Below, piece by piece: positions 42,396 to 51,714 of a DNA stretch of 64,000 nt (within the stretch, counting starts at the first letter, position 1; each line of letters starts with the position of its first letter). The translations under genes were made by a program, and so were the position numbers. Below the pieces are notes generated by a model. That model was not told the DNA's origin, made no database searches, and saw only the letters and a list, made by a program, of their open reading frames with translations. This stretch comes from Azospira inquinata (GTDB taxonomy: Bacteria; Pseudomonadota; Gammaproteobacteria; Burkholderiales; Rhodocyclaceae): contig NZ_CP064782.1 of assembly GCF_018905915.1 (NCBI RefSeq), positions 558,001 through 622,000 on the forward strand. Direction: 5' to 3'.

Positions 42396-43142
42396 TCAAA
42401 GCTTGAGACGCTTAAAAATGGTCTCCGGCACGTGGCGGATGATGAACATGATGAAGCGCCAGAAGCTGGGCACATAGACCACGTCGTCCCCTTCCGATAC
42501 CGCTTCCACGATGCGGGCCGCCACGGTTTCCGGCTTGGCCCACAGGGGGCCCTTGGGGAAAGCAGCGGTCATGGGGGTATCCACAAAGCCGGGCTTCACC
42601 AGCAGCACCCGCACCCCCAGGGGAAAGAGGCGATTACGCAGGCCCTGGAAGAAATGGTCCACCAGACCCTTGGCGGCCCCATAGACGTAGTTGCTCTGAC
42701 GCCCCCGGTCCCCGGCCACGGAGCCGATGGCAGCCAGGGTGCCCCGCCCCCGCTCGGCAAAATACTGGCCGAAGCGGGTGGCCAGGGCCACCACACTGGT
42801 GCCGTTGTTGGCGATTTCCGCCAGGGTCTTTTCCACCGAGGCTTCACAGGCCACCTGATCCGGCAGGGTGCCGTGGGCGATGAAGAGCACATCCACTTCC
42901 CCCAGGGTATCCCGGGCATGCTGTAACAGGGCCCCGTGGGCAGCCACATCGGTGGCGTCCATTACATAGGTGGCAATGGTGCAGGATTGGCCCCCGGCCC
43001 GGACCTTAAGATCCGTGGCAATGTCTTCCAGGCGCTGGGGATTACGCCCCACCAGCAGCAGGGAATTGCCCAGGGTGGCCCAGAGACGGGCGCAGCGTTC
43101 CGCAATGGCCGAGGTGGCGCCGACGATGACGATATTGCTCAT
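42396..43142 (-). CDS. SDR oxidoreductase, DprE2-like
   Basis: The 248-residue protein is a short-chain dehydrogenase: GATSAIAERCARLWA near residue 8 for cofactor binding, IGSVAGDRG with the catalytic Ser, and YVYGAAKG with the Tyr-Lys pair. Together with the upstream FAD enzyme it resembles DprE2, which with DprE1 epimerises decaprenylphosphoryl-ribose to -arabinose. The C-terminal hydrophobic stretch (FWRFIMFIIRHVP) also fits DprE2 proteins. Three bases separate it from the DprE1-like gene. The actual lipid-sugar substrate is inferred. Confidence 0.82.
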   Translation of the reverse strand: MSNIVIVGATSAIAERCARLWATLGNSLLLVGRNPQRLEDIATDLKVRAGGQSCTIATYVMDATDVAAHGALLQHARDTLGEVDVLFIAHGTLPDQVACEASVEKTLAEIANNGTSVVALATRFGQYFAERGRGTLAAIGSVAGDRGRQSNYVYGAAKGLVDHFFQGLRNRLFPLGVRVLLVKPGFVDTPMTAAFPKGPLWAKPETVAARIVEAVSEGDDVVYVPSFWRFIMFIIRHVPETIFKRLKL

Positions 43143-43145
43143 GGC

Positions 43146-44444
43146 TTACTCCATCATCCGACGCCGGAAGTCGGACGAAAATTGGGGGTCGATAAAGTTC
43201 TGAAAGCGTTCCCACTGGGGATAACCCTGGCGGAACAGGCTGGCGGGCATACGGGCGTCCTTGGCCGGATAGAGGCGCCCCCCGGCCTGGGCCACCAGGC
43301 TGTCCAGCACCTGGAAGAGCTGCCGGGTCTTGTCCCCCAGATTGGGGAAATCCAGGGCCAGGGTAACCCCAGGCTGGGGAAAGGAGAGCATGCCCGGGCT
43401 GGACACGTCCCCAAAGGTTTTCAGCACCGCCAGGAAGGAGCCCTGGCCGCTTTTGGCAATGGCTCGGAGCATGGCCGCCACCCCGTCCCGCCCCACTGCC
43501 GGGGGCAGCACGCACTGGTACTGGTAAAAGCCTTTGCGGCCGTAGAGCCGGTTCCAGTGCAGCACCGCGTCCAGAGGATAAAAGTAGGGCTCGTAGTGCA
43601 TCAGCCCCCCGGGCCGCCCCAGGGGCTTGCGGGCATAAACCGCGTTAAAGAGCCGCAGGCTCAGATTATTGATCAGGGAAATGGGGGGCTGGACCGGCAC
43701 ATTGCGGGGATGGCTGCGGTATTTGGGCAAGCGGGAAACCGGCCCGGCGTGATCCCCGGCCATGAAAATGCCCCGGCCCAGTTGGGGCCCCTTGGCCAGG
43801 CAGTCGATCCAGGCCACCGTGTAGGCGTGTTGGGCCTCCGCCTCCTGATTGATGGCGAAAAATTCGTCCAGATTGCCGAAGCGGGTGCTGGTGACGGAGA
43901 GGAAGGGATGGTGAATGGGGATCAGGCGCAACTCGGCCCAGGTAATCAGGCCGGTAAGACCCAGGCCCCCCACTGTGGCGGCGAACCACTCCGGATTCAC
44001 CTCCGGGGAGCACCAGCTGCGGGAACCGTCGCTGCGCAGCAGCTCCAGCCCCCCCACATGGCAGCCGAAGGTGCCCGCCCCATGGTGATTTTTGCCATGG
44101 ACGTCATTGGCGATGGCGCCTCCCACGGTAACGAACTGGGTCCCCGGGGTGACCGGCAAAAACCAGCCCTGGGGCACGGCCAGGGCCAGGATGTCGGACA
44201 GCAGCACCCCGGCCTCGCAACGCAAAACGCCCGTGGCCGCATCGAAAAAGAGGAACCGGTCCAGGGCCCGGGTCAGCACCAGGCCGCCGTCCCCGTTCAG
44301 ACACACGTCCCCGTAACTGCGGCCGTTACCCTGGGGAATGAGGCTCACCTCATCCCGGGGCAGAAGGGCATGGCGATCCGCCAGGGGAAACACCCGCCGG
44401 GGCGGCCGGGAAGGCAGATTGCCCCAGGAAGGATAGGGATTCAT
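43146..44444 (-). CDS. FAD-linked oxidoreductase, DprE1-like
   Basis: The 432-residue protein has a VAO-type FAD domain: LIPQGNGRSYGDVCLN near residue 35 and GTQFVTVGGAIANDVHGKNHH near 103-123, as in DprE1. The C-terminal half has the cap-domain features of that family. DprE1 oxidises the 2-OH of a polyprenyl-phospho-pentose; the SDR encoded next would reduce the ketone to finish epimerisation. The ATG at 44444 overlaps the stop of the preceding gene (ATGA), so the two are coupled. Confidence 0.85.
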   Translation of the reverse strand: MNPYPSWGNLPSRPPRRVFPLADRHALLPRDEVSLIPQGNGRSYGDVCLNGDGGLVLTRALDRFLFFDAATGVLRCEAGVLLSDILALAVPQGWFLPVTPGTQFVTVGGAIANDVHGKNHHGAGTFGCHVGGLELLRSDGSRSWCSPEVNPEWFAATVGGLGLTGLITWAELRLIPIHHPFLSVTSTRFGNLDEFFAINQEAEAQHAYTVAWIDCLAKGPQLGRGIFMAGDHAGPVSRLPKYRSHPRNVPVQPPISLINNLSLRLFNAVYARKPLGRPGGLMHYEPYFYPLDAVLHWNRLYGRKGFYQYQCVLPPAVGRDGVAAMLRAIAKSGQGSFLAVLKTFGDVSSPGMLSFPQPGVTLALDFPNLGDKTRQLFQVLDSLVAQAGGRLYPAKDARMPASLFRQGYPQWERFQNFIDPQFSSDFRRRMME

Positions 44445-45457
44445 GAAGACGCTCCGGAAAGACGGATTTCCCGCTGCTGCCGCCCCAGGGCCACAATGCC
44501 CAGGACCACGGCAAACCACAGGGTAGCCAGACGGGTAATGAGGGTCACGGTCACCGCCAGGGGATGGGCCACCCCCTGCCAGACCAGCAGTCCGATCATC
44601 ACCGCCTCGCTACCCCCCAGCCCGCCGGGCAGGAAGGAGAGGCCGCCGATGAGCATGGCAAAGGAGTAAATAAAGACCGCCATGGGCAGGCTCACCTGGC
44701 AATCCAGGCGCACCAGCAGCCAATGAAAAGCCAAGGCCTCCGCCCCCCAGGCCGCCACCCCCAGCACCAGGGCCAGGGCCAGGGTGGGCCAGGCGAAGCA
44801 GCGGCGGAAGCTCAGCACCAGCTGGCACAGATGGCCCAGCAGCACAAAGATCCGGCCCCGGCGCCCCTCACTCCACCGTTCCACCAGGGCAATCCAGCCC
44901 GGGTATTGGACCGCAAAGAGCAGTACCCCCACCCCGGCCACAATGGCCAGAAGCAGGCTGGCTCCCGCCGGGTAATGCCAGAAACCCAGGGAAGAGAGAA
45001 TGAGGATGCCCATGAGATCGGCGCACCGCTCCGAGAAAAACGCCGCCGTGCTGGCCAAAAGGCCGATGCCATAGGGCTTGAGCAGGGCGCCCCGGAGCAG
45101 TTCCCCCAACTTGCCCGGGCTGGTGGTCAGGGCAAAACCGGCGAAATAGATGCGCAGGCTGGGGCGCCAGGCCGGCGCACCGCCCAGGAGATGGAGGTAA
45201 TGCTGCCAGCGTACGAAACGCAGGGAGTAATTGACCAGAGAGAGGGCCAAGAGGCCCAGGGCCACCCCAGGGCCAATACGGTTCAGGGCGGCGGCAATGG
45301 CATCCCAACCGGCCCAGACGGACAGGGCCAGATAGCCCAGCACGGCCAGAATGACGGTAATCAGGGAGAGGCGCAGGGTACGGGGGGAAAGGAACCCGGC
45401 CACGCTGTCCCGGGATTCCCCTGGGTCCCGAGAGGGCTGCAATTCGGGAGCGCTCAT
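44441..45457 (-). CDS. Flippase-like membrane protein (LPG synthase TM family)
   Basis: The 338-residue protein has about eight membrane segments starting near residue 28 and the motif [20 protein letters not shown], typical of the lysylphosphatidylglycerol synthase transmembrane (UPF0104/AglD-like) family. Members are thought to move or modify lipid-linked groups. Between mnmA and the DprE1/DprE2-like genes, it could flip the lipid-pentose those enzymes make. That role is inference. Overlaps both neighbours by 4 bp. Confidence 0.82.
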   Translation of the reverse strand: MSAPELQPSRDPGESRDSVAGFLSPRTLRLSLITVILAVLGYLALSVWAGWDAIAAALNRIGPGVALGLLALSLVNYSLRFVRWQHYLHLLGGAPAWRPSLRIYFAGFALTTSPGKLGELLRGALLKPYGIGLLASTAAFFSERCADLMGILILSSLGFWHYPAGASLLLAIVAGVGVLLFAVQYPGWIALVERWSEGRRGRIFVLLGHLCQLVLSFRRCFAWPTLALALVLGVAAWGAEALAFHWLLVRLDCQVSLPMAVFIYSFAMLIGGLSFLPGGLGGSEAVMIGLLVWQGVAHPLAVTVTLITRLATLWFAVVLGIVALGRQQREIRLSGASS

Positions 45458-46557
45458 TGGATGATGCCGCCTCCCAGGCAGACCCGGGATTCATAAAGCA
45501 CCACGGACTGGCCCGGGGTGACCGCCCACTGGGGTTCGGCAAATTTCACCGTGCAGGCCTCATCCCCCACCCGTTCCACCTCGCAGGGGGCATCCTCCTG
45601 GCGATAGCGGGTTTTGGCGTTGTACACCCAGTGGGCATGGGGCGCCCGGCCCGCCACCCAGGACAAATCCCGGGCTTCCAGCTCGCTCCGGTAGAGGGCC
45701 GGATGGTCGTGGCCCTGAACCACATAAAGAATGTTGCGGGCCACGTCCTTGCGGGCCACGAACCAGGCGTCGTGTTCCCCGCCGCTGCCCTTGAGGCCGC
45801 CGATGTGCAAGCCCTTGCGCTGGCCCAAGGTGTGGTAGGTCATACCGTCGTGTTCCCCCAGGACCCGATCCGTATCCAGATCCCGGATTTCCCCCAGCTT
45901 GGGGGGCAGGTAATGCATGAGGAAGTCCTTGAAGGGCCGTTCTCCGATAAAGCAGATGCCCGTGGAATCCTTCTTAGCCGCCACGTGGAGACCGGCGTCC
46001 AGAGCCATTTTGCGCACATCCCGCTTATACACGTCGGCTAGGGGAAAGAGAGCCTTGGAAAGCTGGGCCTGGTTCAGGCGATGGAGGAAATAGCTTTGAT
46101 CCTTGGTGCCGTCCTCCGCCTTGAGGAGCTGGTACTCCACCCCCAGGCCGCTGGGGCTGGGCACTTCCCGCACCCCGGCGTAATGGCCCGTGGCGATTTT
46201 GTCCGCCCCCAGGGTGAGGGCGTGTTCCAGGAAGGCCTTGAACTTGATTTCCGAATTGCACAGCACGTCCGGATTGGGGGTGCGCCCGGCCTGGTATTCC
46301 CGGAGAAATTCGGAAAACACCCGTTCCTTGTATTCCTGGGCGAAATTCACCACTTCCACGTCAATGCCGATGGTGTCCGCCACGCTCATCACGTCGATCA
46401 GATCCTGGCGGGAGGAGCAGTATTCCTCCGTGTCGTCGTCTTCCCAGTTTTTCATGAACAGGCCGATCACCTTCCAGCCCTGGCGCTTCAGCAGCAGGGC
46501 CGCCACGGAGGAATCCACCCCGCCGGACATGCCCACCACTACGGTCTTTTCCTTCAT
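45454..46557 (-). CDS. mnmA: MnmA, tRNA 2-thiouridylase
   Basis: The 367-residue protein has the PP-loop [14 protein letters not shown] (about 10-23), the catalytic cysteines in [12 protein letters not shown] (about 103) and [12 protein letters not shown] (about 200), and the FMKNWEDDD segment. It puts sulfur on uridine 34 of tRNA-Lys, -Glu and -Gln. ATGA overlaps join it to the genes on both sides. A nudJ gene lies upstream as in E. coli, with one extra gene inserted. Confidence 0.98.
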   Translation of the reverse strand: MKEKTVVVGMSGGVDSSVAALLLKRQGWKVIGLFMKNWEDDDTEEYCSSRQDLIDVMSVADTIGIDVEVVNFAQEYKERVFSEFLREYQAGRTPNPDVLCNSEIKFKAFLEHALTLGADKIATGHYAGVREVPSPSGLGVEYQLLKAEDGTKDQSYFLHRLNQAQLSKALFPLADVYKRDVRKMALDAGLHVAAKKDSTGICFIGERPFKDFLMHYLPPKLGEIRDLDTDRVLGEHDGMTYHTLGQRKGLHIGGLKGSGGEHDAWFVARKDVARNILYVVQGHDHPALYRSELEARDLSWVAGRAPHAHWVYNAKTRYRQEDAPCEVERVGDEACTVKFAEPQWAVTPGQSVVLYESRVCLGGGIIQ

Positions 46558-47348
46558 GGTTTTTCCTTTACCTGTGTTTGCTTGGCCGCCAAACGGGCCA
46601 GGGCGGCCTGGAGCGCCTCGGGCAGCAGTCCGCCCCTGGTGGGAGCCCCTGCCTTGGCGGGCGCCCCCACCTTGATGGGCGCCGGTACCTTGGCGGGGAC
46701 CGGGCCCGGGGGCACCGGGTCCCCTTCCACCATTTCCCGGGGATATTGGAGCAGGGGCTGGCCCGGTTCCCCGGGCAGGCTCCGGTGGATCACCTCCGGA
46801 TCCCGCCCGGCCCGCCAGTCCGCCAGGGGCAGCACTTCCGCCGGGTCCCCGTTGTCGCCGAACCAGCTATCCACCGCATACAGTTCCCCGCTGGCCTTGT
46901 CCCGCAGCACCGCCGTCCAGTGGTCCATGACCAGGAAGCGGCTGCGCATGACCCGGGGCTGAATGGTGTGGAAGCGGAGGCGACCGGAGGCCACCAGCAT
47001 TTCCAAAAAATGGGTGGTGGTGGTGGAGTGGTCGATGCAGTCCATGCGCCCTTCCACCCCGTCATCCTCCGTATTGCCCCCCTTGTCCTGCCAGATGGGG
47101 GTACGGGTCCCCGCATAGCGGTAGAGCCGGCCAATCACCTCCCCCAGGGCCGCCCGTTCAGCGGCGGCATCCTTTACCCCGACCAGGGGCGCGGCGGCGG
47201 CCGCCAGCACCGCGGGGGGAAAGGGAACGGCGGTCTCCATCCGGCAGCCATAGTCGTAGCAGACCGTGGCCGTCGGTTCCGCCCCCCGGACCGGGCCGGA
47301 GAGCACCAGGGCCAAGCCCAACAGCCAGGGAACCGGACGTCCGATCAT
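46554..47348 (-). CDS. Secreted transglutaminase-like protein of unknown function
   Basis: The 264-residue protein has a signal peptide (about 1-23, ending VRGA). Three segments could form a Cys-His-Asp triad of the transglutaminase/papain type: [14 protein letters not shown] (near 117), [11 protein letters not shown] (near 155) and [11 protein letters not shown] (near 170). A Pro/Ala/Gly-rich tail with repeated KAGAP-type units follows residue 215. I know no characterised homologue. It sits between nudJ and mnmA with ATGA overlaps on both sides. Enzyme activity is inferred from motif order only. Confidence 0.65.
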   Translation of the reverse strand: MIGRPVPWLLGLALVLSGPVRGAEPTATVCYDYGCRMETAVPFPPAVLAAAAAPLVGVKDAAAERAALGEVIGRLYRYAGTRTPIWQDKGGNTEDDGVEGRMDCIDHSTTTTHFLEMLVASGRLRFHTIQPRVMRSRFLVMDHWTAVLRDKASGELYAVDSWFGDNGDPAEVLPLADWRAGRDPEVIHRSLPGEPGQPLLQYPREMVEGDPVPPGPVPAKVPAPIKVGAPAKAGAPTRGGLLPEALQAALARLAAKQTQVKEKP

Positions 47349-47797
47349 TGGGGATTGTCGGTGAGAAGGTCCAGGGGATAGCGCTTACCCGCGGCGTAAT
47401 CCTCAATGCAGCGCAGGATCATGGGGCTACGGTGCCGGGCGGCGGTGGCCCGGACTTCGTCCAGGGTCATCCAGCGGGCCGCCACAATCCCCTCGTCCAG
47501 AGCCCGGCCCACCTCTTCCCCGGTGATTTCCCCGGCGAAATTGAAGCGCAGATAGGTCATGTCCTTGGTGGGATGGGGCCAGCGGTAGATGCCCACCAGG
47601 GCCGTGGGCCGGAAATGGTAGGCGGTTTCTTCCAGGGCTTCCCGGATGCAGGCGTCCACCAGGCTTTCCCCTTCTTCCAGGTGTCCGGCGGGCTGGTTGA
47701 ACTGGAGGCCGAATTCGGTTTCCTCTTCCACCAACAAAAAGCGACCGTCCCGCTCCACTACGGCGGCCACGGTCACATGGGGTTTCCAACGGGTCAT
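47345..47797 (-). CDS. nudJ: NudJ-like Nudix phosphatase
   Basis: The 150-residue protein starts KPHVTVAAVVERDGRFLLVEEE and has the Nudix box GHLEEGESLVDACIREALEE (about 39-58). The similarity in layout, the NQPAGHLE segment and the RYPLDLLTD tail match E. coli NudJ, which hydrolyses nucleoside di/triphosphates and HMP-PP. As in E. coli it lies upstream of mnmA. The last Gly of the classical box is Ala here. First gene of a six-gene overlapping chain. Confidence 0.92.
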   Translation of the reverse strand: MTRWKPHVTVAAVVERDGRFLLVEEETEFGLQFNQPAGHLEEGESLVDACIREALEETAYHFRPTALVGIYRWPHPTKDMTYLRFNFAGEITGEEVGRALDEGIVAARWMTLDEVRATAARHRSPMILRCIEDYAAGKRYPLDLLTDNPQ

Positions 47798-48026
47798 GGG
47801 GGTGTCGAAAAAGCAAAAGACGCATTTTACCTTGTTGCTTCCGGGAAGGTGGGGCCGGGACCGGCAGGCGCCGCTCCGCCCCCCGCCACCCCTCGCAAAC
47901 GCCCCGTGGGCCGGGCCTTAGCCCCCCCTTGCCCCGCCCCGCCCCGGGGGGCGCCCATGCAGGCGGGGTCGAAATCGGCTAGAATCCTGAGCTTTAGAAA
48001 ATACGCAAGCGAATTGGAGAAGCAAC

Positions 48027-48947
48027 ATGTCTATGTCGGATCGTGACGGTTTTATCTGGATGGACGGCAAGTTGGTGCCCTGGCGGGAAGCCAGCACCCA
48101 CGTTCTCACCCACTCCCTCCATTACGGTATGGCCGTATTTGAAGGGGTGCGGGCCTATAAGACCGTCAAGGGCACCGCCATTTTCCGTCTCCAGGACCAC
48201 ACCGCCCGCTTGATGCGCTCCGCCCACATCTTCCAGATGAAGATGCCCTTTGACGCCCAGACCCTGGACGAAGCCCAGAAGGAAGTGGTGCGTTCAAACA
48301 AGCTGGAATCCTGCTATCTGCGCCCCATCGCCTTCTACGGCTCGGAAAAGATGGGGGTGTCCCCCAAGGGCGCCCAGGTGCACGTGGCCATCGCCGCCTG
48401 GCCCTGGGGTGCCTACCTGGGCGAAGAAGCCCTGGAACGGGGTATCCGCATCAAGGTGTCCTCCTACACCCGGCACCACGTGAATATCGCCATGGTGCGG
48501 GCCAAGGCTTCCGCCAACTATCTGAATTCCATCCTAGCCAATAACGAAGTGACCGCCGCCGGTTACGACGAAGCCGTGCTGCTGGACCCGGAAGGCTACA
48601 TCTGCGAAGGTTCCGGGGAAAACGTGTTCATCGTGCGCAAGGGCGTGCTCTACACCCCGGACCTGACCTCCTGTCTGGAAGGCATCACCCGGGACACCAT
48701 CATCCAGCTGGCCGGTGAAATGGGCATCAAGGTGGTGGAAAAGCGCATCACCCGGGACGAAATGTACAGCGCCGACGAAGCCTTCTTCTGCGGTACCGCC
48801 GCCGAAATCACCCCGATCCGGGAACTGGACGACCGGGTCATCGGCGTCGGCCACCGGGGCCCGGTGACCAAGGCCCTGCAAGACAAATTCTTCGACTTGG
48901 TGAATGGCCGCAGCGACACCCACGCCGACTGGCTGGCCCTGGTTTAA
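48027..48947 (+). CDS. ilvE: IlvE, branched-chain amino acid aminotransferase
   Basis: The 306-residue protein is a class IV PLP aminotransferase: HSLHYGMAVFEGVRAYKT near residue 31, the lysine-bearing MVRAKASANYLNSILANNE near 155, and EGSGENVFIVRKG. It interconverts Val, Leu, Ile and their keto acids. A TAGAAT -10-like box lies near 47981. The gene starts after TTGGAGAAGCAAC. A zinc-finger gene follows by 13 bp. Confidence 0.97.
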   Translation: MSMSDRDGFIWMDGKLVPWREASTHVLTHSLHYGMAVFEGVRAYKTVKGTAIFRLQDHTARLMRSAHIFQMKMPFDAQTLDEAQKEVVRSNKLESCYLRPIAFYGSEKMGVSPKGAQVHVAIAAWPWGAYLGEEALERGIRIKVSSYTRHHVNIAMVRAKASANYLNSILANNEVTAAGYDEAVLLDPEGYICEGSGENVFIVRKGVLYTPDLTSCLEGITRDTIIQLAGEMGIKVVEKRITRDEMYSADEAFFCGTAAEITPIRELDDRVIGVGHRGPVTKALQDKFFDLVNGRSDTHADWLALV

Positions 48948-48960
48948 GGAGACCTCCCCC

Positions 48961-49158
48961 ATGAGCGACAAGCAAGACGCCCTGACGGTCGAAGTGACCG
49001 CCGCCGACCTGCCCCTCCACTGCCCCACCGCCGAGGCCCCCCTGTGGGCCCGGCATCCCCGGGTATTCCTGGATGTCACCAAAACGGGGGAAGTCACCTG
49101 CCCCTATTGCAGCGCCCACTACGTCTTCAAGGGCGAACTGCCCAAGGGCCACCACTAA
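48961..49158 (+). CDS. Small zinc-finger (CHCC) protein
   Basis: The 65-residue protein ends in a metal site: His in ARHPRVFL, CPYCSAHYVF and a terminal HH. This pattern is that of the zf-CHCC family, whose eukaryotic members are complex I accessory subunits; the bacterial role is unknown. GGAGAC precedes the ATG and ilvE ends 13 bp upstream, so they are probably co-transcribed. Confidence 0.85.
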   Translation: MSDKQDALTVEVTAADLPLHCPTAEAPLWARHPRVFLDVTKTGEVTCPYCSAHYVFKGELPKGHH

Positions 49159-49245
49159 GGCTCGCCGGGGCGGCAGCCCGGGTCCGGAACGCGCCTCGCG
49201 TTGCCGCTCCCACCGGTCGCCGCCCCGCCTCTTCCTCTCCCGCCT

Positions 49246-50253
49246 ATGCAAGGCCTGATCGTCGCCCCCGCCTGGATCGGCGATGCCGTCCTCGCCCAGC
49301 CCCTATTTCAGCGGCTGAAAGAACGTCATCCCGATCTGGAGCTGGACGCCCTGGCCCCCACCTGGGTGGCCCCCGTCCTGGCCCGGATGCCGGAAATCCG
49401 GCACACCCACGCCAGTCCCTTCGCCCACGGCCAGCTGGCCCTGGGGGAACGCTGGCACCTGGCCCGGCAACTGGCCGCCCAGGGCTATGACGCCGCCTGG
49501 GTGCTGCCCAATTCCCTGAAATCCGCCCTCATCCCCTGGATGGCCGGTATTCCCCTGCGGGTGGGTTACACCGGGGAAGCCCGCTACGGCATTCTGAACC
49601 GGCGCCACACCCTGGACAAAAAGGCCACCCCCCTGATGGCGGAGCGCTTCGCTCAGCTGGCGGAAGCCCCGGGTGCCGCCCTGGCCCGGCCCCTGCCCCA
49701 GCCCCGGCTGATCAGCGATCCGGACCAGCGCCAGGCCACCCTGGACGCCCTGGAACTGGAGCGCCCCATCAAACTGGCCGTGTTCTGCCCCGGGGCCGAG
49801 TACGGCCCGGCCAAACGCTGGCCCCCCCGCCATTTCGCCGCCCTGGCCGCCCTTCTGGGGGAACAGGGCTGGTGCGTGTGGCTCCTGGGTTCCCCCAAGG
49901 ACAAGGCCGTGGGGGAAGAAATCGCCGCCCTGGCCCCGGGCCGGGTACGCAATCTCTGCGGCCGCACCCGGCTGGATCAGGCCATCGACCTCCTGGCCCA
50001 GGCGGATCATGTGGTCTGCAACGATTCGGGCCTGATGCACGTGGCCGCCGCCCTGGGCCGCCCCCTCACTGCCCTCTACGGCTCTTCCTCCCCGGGCTTC
50101 ACCCCGCCCCTGTCGGACAAGGCGGGGGTTCTCTCCCTGGGCCTGGAATGCTCCCCCTGCTTCAAGCGGGAATGCCCCCTGGGCCATTTGCGCTGTCTGG
50201 AAGACCTGGGCCCCCTGAAGGTGCTGGCCGCCATAGAGGAGGCCCGGTCATGA
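49246..50253 (+). CDS. waaF: WaaF, ADP-heptose:LPS heptosyltransferase II
   Basis: The 335-residue GT9 protein starts LIVAPAWIGDAVLAQPLF and contains CPGAEYGPAKRWPPRHFA, VCNDSGLMHVAAALGRP and CFKRECPLGHLRCL, all typical of WaaF. It adds the second heptose to the LPS inner core on the cytoplasmic face. The ATG at 49246 places the conserved start correctly. The stop overlaps the next gene as ATGA. Confidence 0.95.
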   Translation: MQGLIVAPAWIGDAVLAQPLFQRLKERHPDLELDALAPTWVAPVLARMPEIRHTHASPFAHGQLALGERWHLARQLAAQGYDAAWVLPNSLKSALIPWMAGIPLRVGYTGEARYGILNRRHTLDKKATPLMAERFAQLAEAPGAALARPLPQPRLISDPDQRQATLDALELERPIKLAVFCPGAEYGPAKRWPPRHFAALAALLGEQGWCVWLLGSPKDKAVGEEIAALAPGRVRNLCGRTRLDQAIDLLAQADHVVCNDSGLMHVAAALGRPLTALYGSSSPGFTPPLSDKAGVLSLGLECSPCFKRECPLGHLRCLEDLGPLKVLAAIEEARS

Positions 50254-50681
50254 GTGACAGCCCCCGTTTTGCCACCCCGGAGGAGGTGGAAAACGCCTTT
50301 TACGAAGCCTGGGAGCGGGGCGACCTGGAAGCCCTGATGGCGGTCTGGGCCGACGACGAGGATGTGGTCTGCATCCACCCCGGCAGCCCCCGGCTCACCG
50401 GCCACGCCCAGATCCGGGAAACCTGGCAGCAGATCCTCAGCCAGGCCCCCAACTTCAGCGTCCGCCTGCTCCAGCGCATCCGCTGGCAGGGCGGTCTGCT
50501 GGCCATCCACAGCCTGCACGAACAATTCCTGATCCCGGGAGGCGACGCCGAAGTGGAGCCGGTTCTGGCCACCAACGTCTATGTGCGGGGCGGGGACGGC
50601 TGGCGCCTCCTGTCCCACCACGCTTCCAACGCCCCCGAGCTGCCCGACAGCCTGGGGGAGGTCCCCCGGGTACTGCACTGA
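50250..50681 (+). CDS. NTF2-like (SnoaL/DUF4440-type) small protein
   Basis: The 143-residue protein has the cone-shaped NTF2 layout: EEVENAFYEAWERGDLEALMAVWADDE followed by a IHPGSPRLTGHAQIRETW strand-helix unit and beta strands to the end. Such proteins bind or isomerise small molecules; no substrate can be told. It overlaps waaF by 4 bp and is followed after 5 bp by a hydrolase gene. Confidence 0.88.
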   Translation: MSDSPRFATPEEVENAFYEAWERGDLEALMAVWADDEDVVCIHPGSPRLTGHAQIRETWQQILSQAPNFSVRLLQRIRWQGGLLAIHSLHEQFLIPGGDAEVEPVLATNVYVRGGDGWRLLSHHASNAPELPDSLGEVPRVLH

Positions 50682-50686
50682 CCCCC

Positions 50687-51703
50687 ATGCGGAAGACCTC
50701 CCCGCGTAAGCCCCTGCCCCCCTACTCCGCCTACCGGTCCCCGGCCTGGCTGCCCGGCGGGCATCTGCAAACCATCTACCCCCTGCTCATCAAGCCCCGT
50801 CCTCCGGCCTACACCCGGGAGCGCTGGGATACCCCGGACGGGGATTTCATCGACGTGGACTGGCTATCCGCCCCCGTCCCGATCACAGCCCAGGACCCGG
50901 CCACGCCCCTGGTGGTGCTCTTCCACGGCCTGGAAGGCAGTTCCCGCAGCCATTACGCGGTCAGCCTCATGAGGGCCCTGACCCACCTGGGCTGGCAGGG
51001 GGCCGTACCCCATTTTCGCGGCTGTTCCGGGGAATTGAACCGGCTGCCCCGGGCCTACCATTCCGGGGATTCGGCGGAAATCCAGTGGGTGCTGGAACGC
51101 TTCCGGCAGCGCTATCCCCAAGCACCCCTCTACGCCGTAGGGGTCTCCCTGGGGGGCAACGCCCTGCTCAAATGGCTGGGGGAACGGGGGGAGACCGCCC
51201 AAGCCCTGATCCAGGGCGCCGCCTCCGTCTGCGCCCCCCTGGACCTCACCCTCTGCGGCCATGCCCTGGCCCGGGGCTTCAACCGGCTCTATACCGCCAA
51301 TTTCATGGGCACTTTGAAACGCCGCGCCCTGCTTCAGGCCCAGCACTTCCCCGGCCTGCTGGATACGGCCCGGGTCAAGGCCGCCCGCAATCTCCACGAT
51401 TTCGACGAGGCGGTCACCGCCCCCATGCACGGCTTTGCCAATGCGGACGACTACTGGCGGCGCTGCTCCAGCAAGCCCTGGCTGGCCGCCATCCGGGTCC
51501 CCACCCTGGTGTTAAATTCCCGCAACGACCCTTTTCTTCCCGCCGCCGCCCTTCCCTCCCCGGCCCAGGTGTCACCCCAGGTGCATCTGGAACTGCCCGG
51601 CGAAGGCGGCCATGTGGGCTTTGTCGCCGGCACTCTGCCGGGACGGTTGGACTGGCTGCCCCATCGCCTGCTCCATTTTTTCCGCAACGAAATTCCCCAG
51701 TGA
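50687..51703 (+). CDS. YheT-like alpha/beta hydrolase
   Basis: The 338-residue protein matches the YheT/EMB8 family: AWLPGGHLQTIYP near the start, FHGLEGSSRSHY (oxyanion region), the nucleophile GVSLGGNALLKWLG near residue 160, the acid in NSRNDPFLP and the His in GEGGHVGFV. Members are esterases of uncertain substrate. It is followed closely by the phosphohexomutase gene. Confidence 0.92.
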   Translation: MRKTSPRKPLPPYSAYRSPAWLPGGHLQTIYPLLIKPRPPAYTRERWDTPDGDFIDVDWLSAPVPITAQDPATPLVVLFHGLEGSSRSHYAVSLMRALTHLGWQGAVPHFRGCSGELNRLPRAYHSGDSAEIQWVLERFRQRYPQAPLYAVGVSLGGNALLKWLGERGETAQALIQGAASVCAPLDLTLCGHALARGFNRLYTANFMGTLKRRALLQAQHFPGLLDTARVKAARNLHDFDEAVTAPMHGFANADDYWRRCSSKPWLAAIRVPTLVLNSRNDPFLPAAALPSPAQVSPQVHLELPGEGGHVGFVAGTLPGRLDWLPHRLLHFFRNEIPQ

Positions 51704-51714
51704 GACTGATGGTC

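Noticed and set aside
42936..44669. A 577-codon frame antisense to the DprE1/DprE2-like genes
   Set aside because: Composition is Gly/His/Gln/Pro-rich as in an antisense shadow, and the opposite strand has well-supported overlapping genes.
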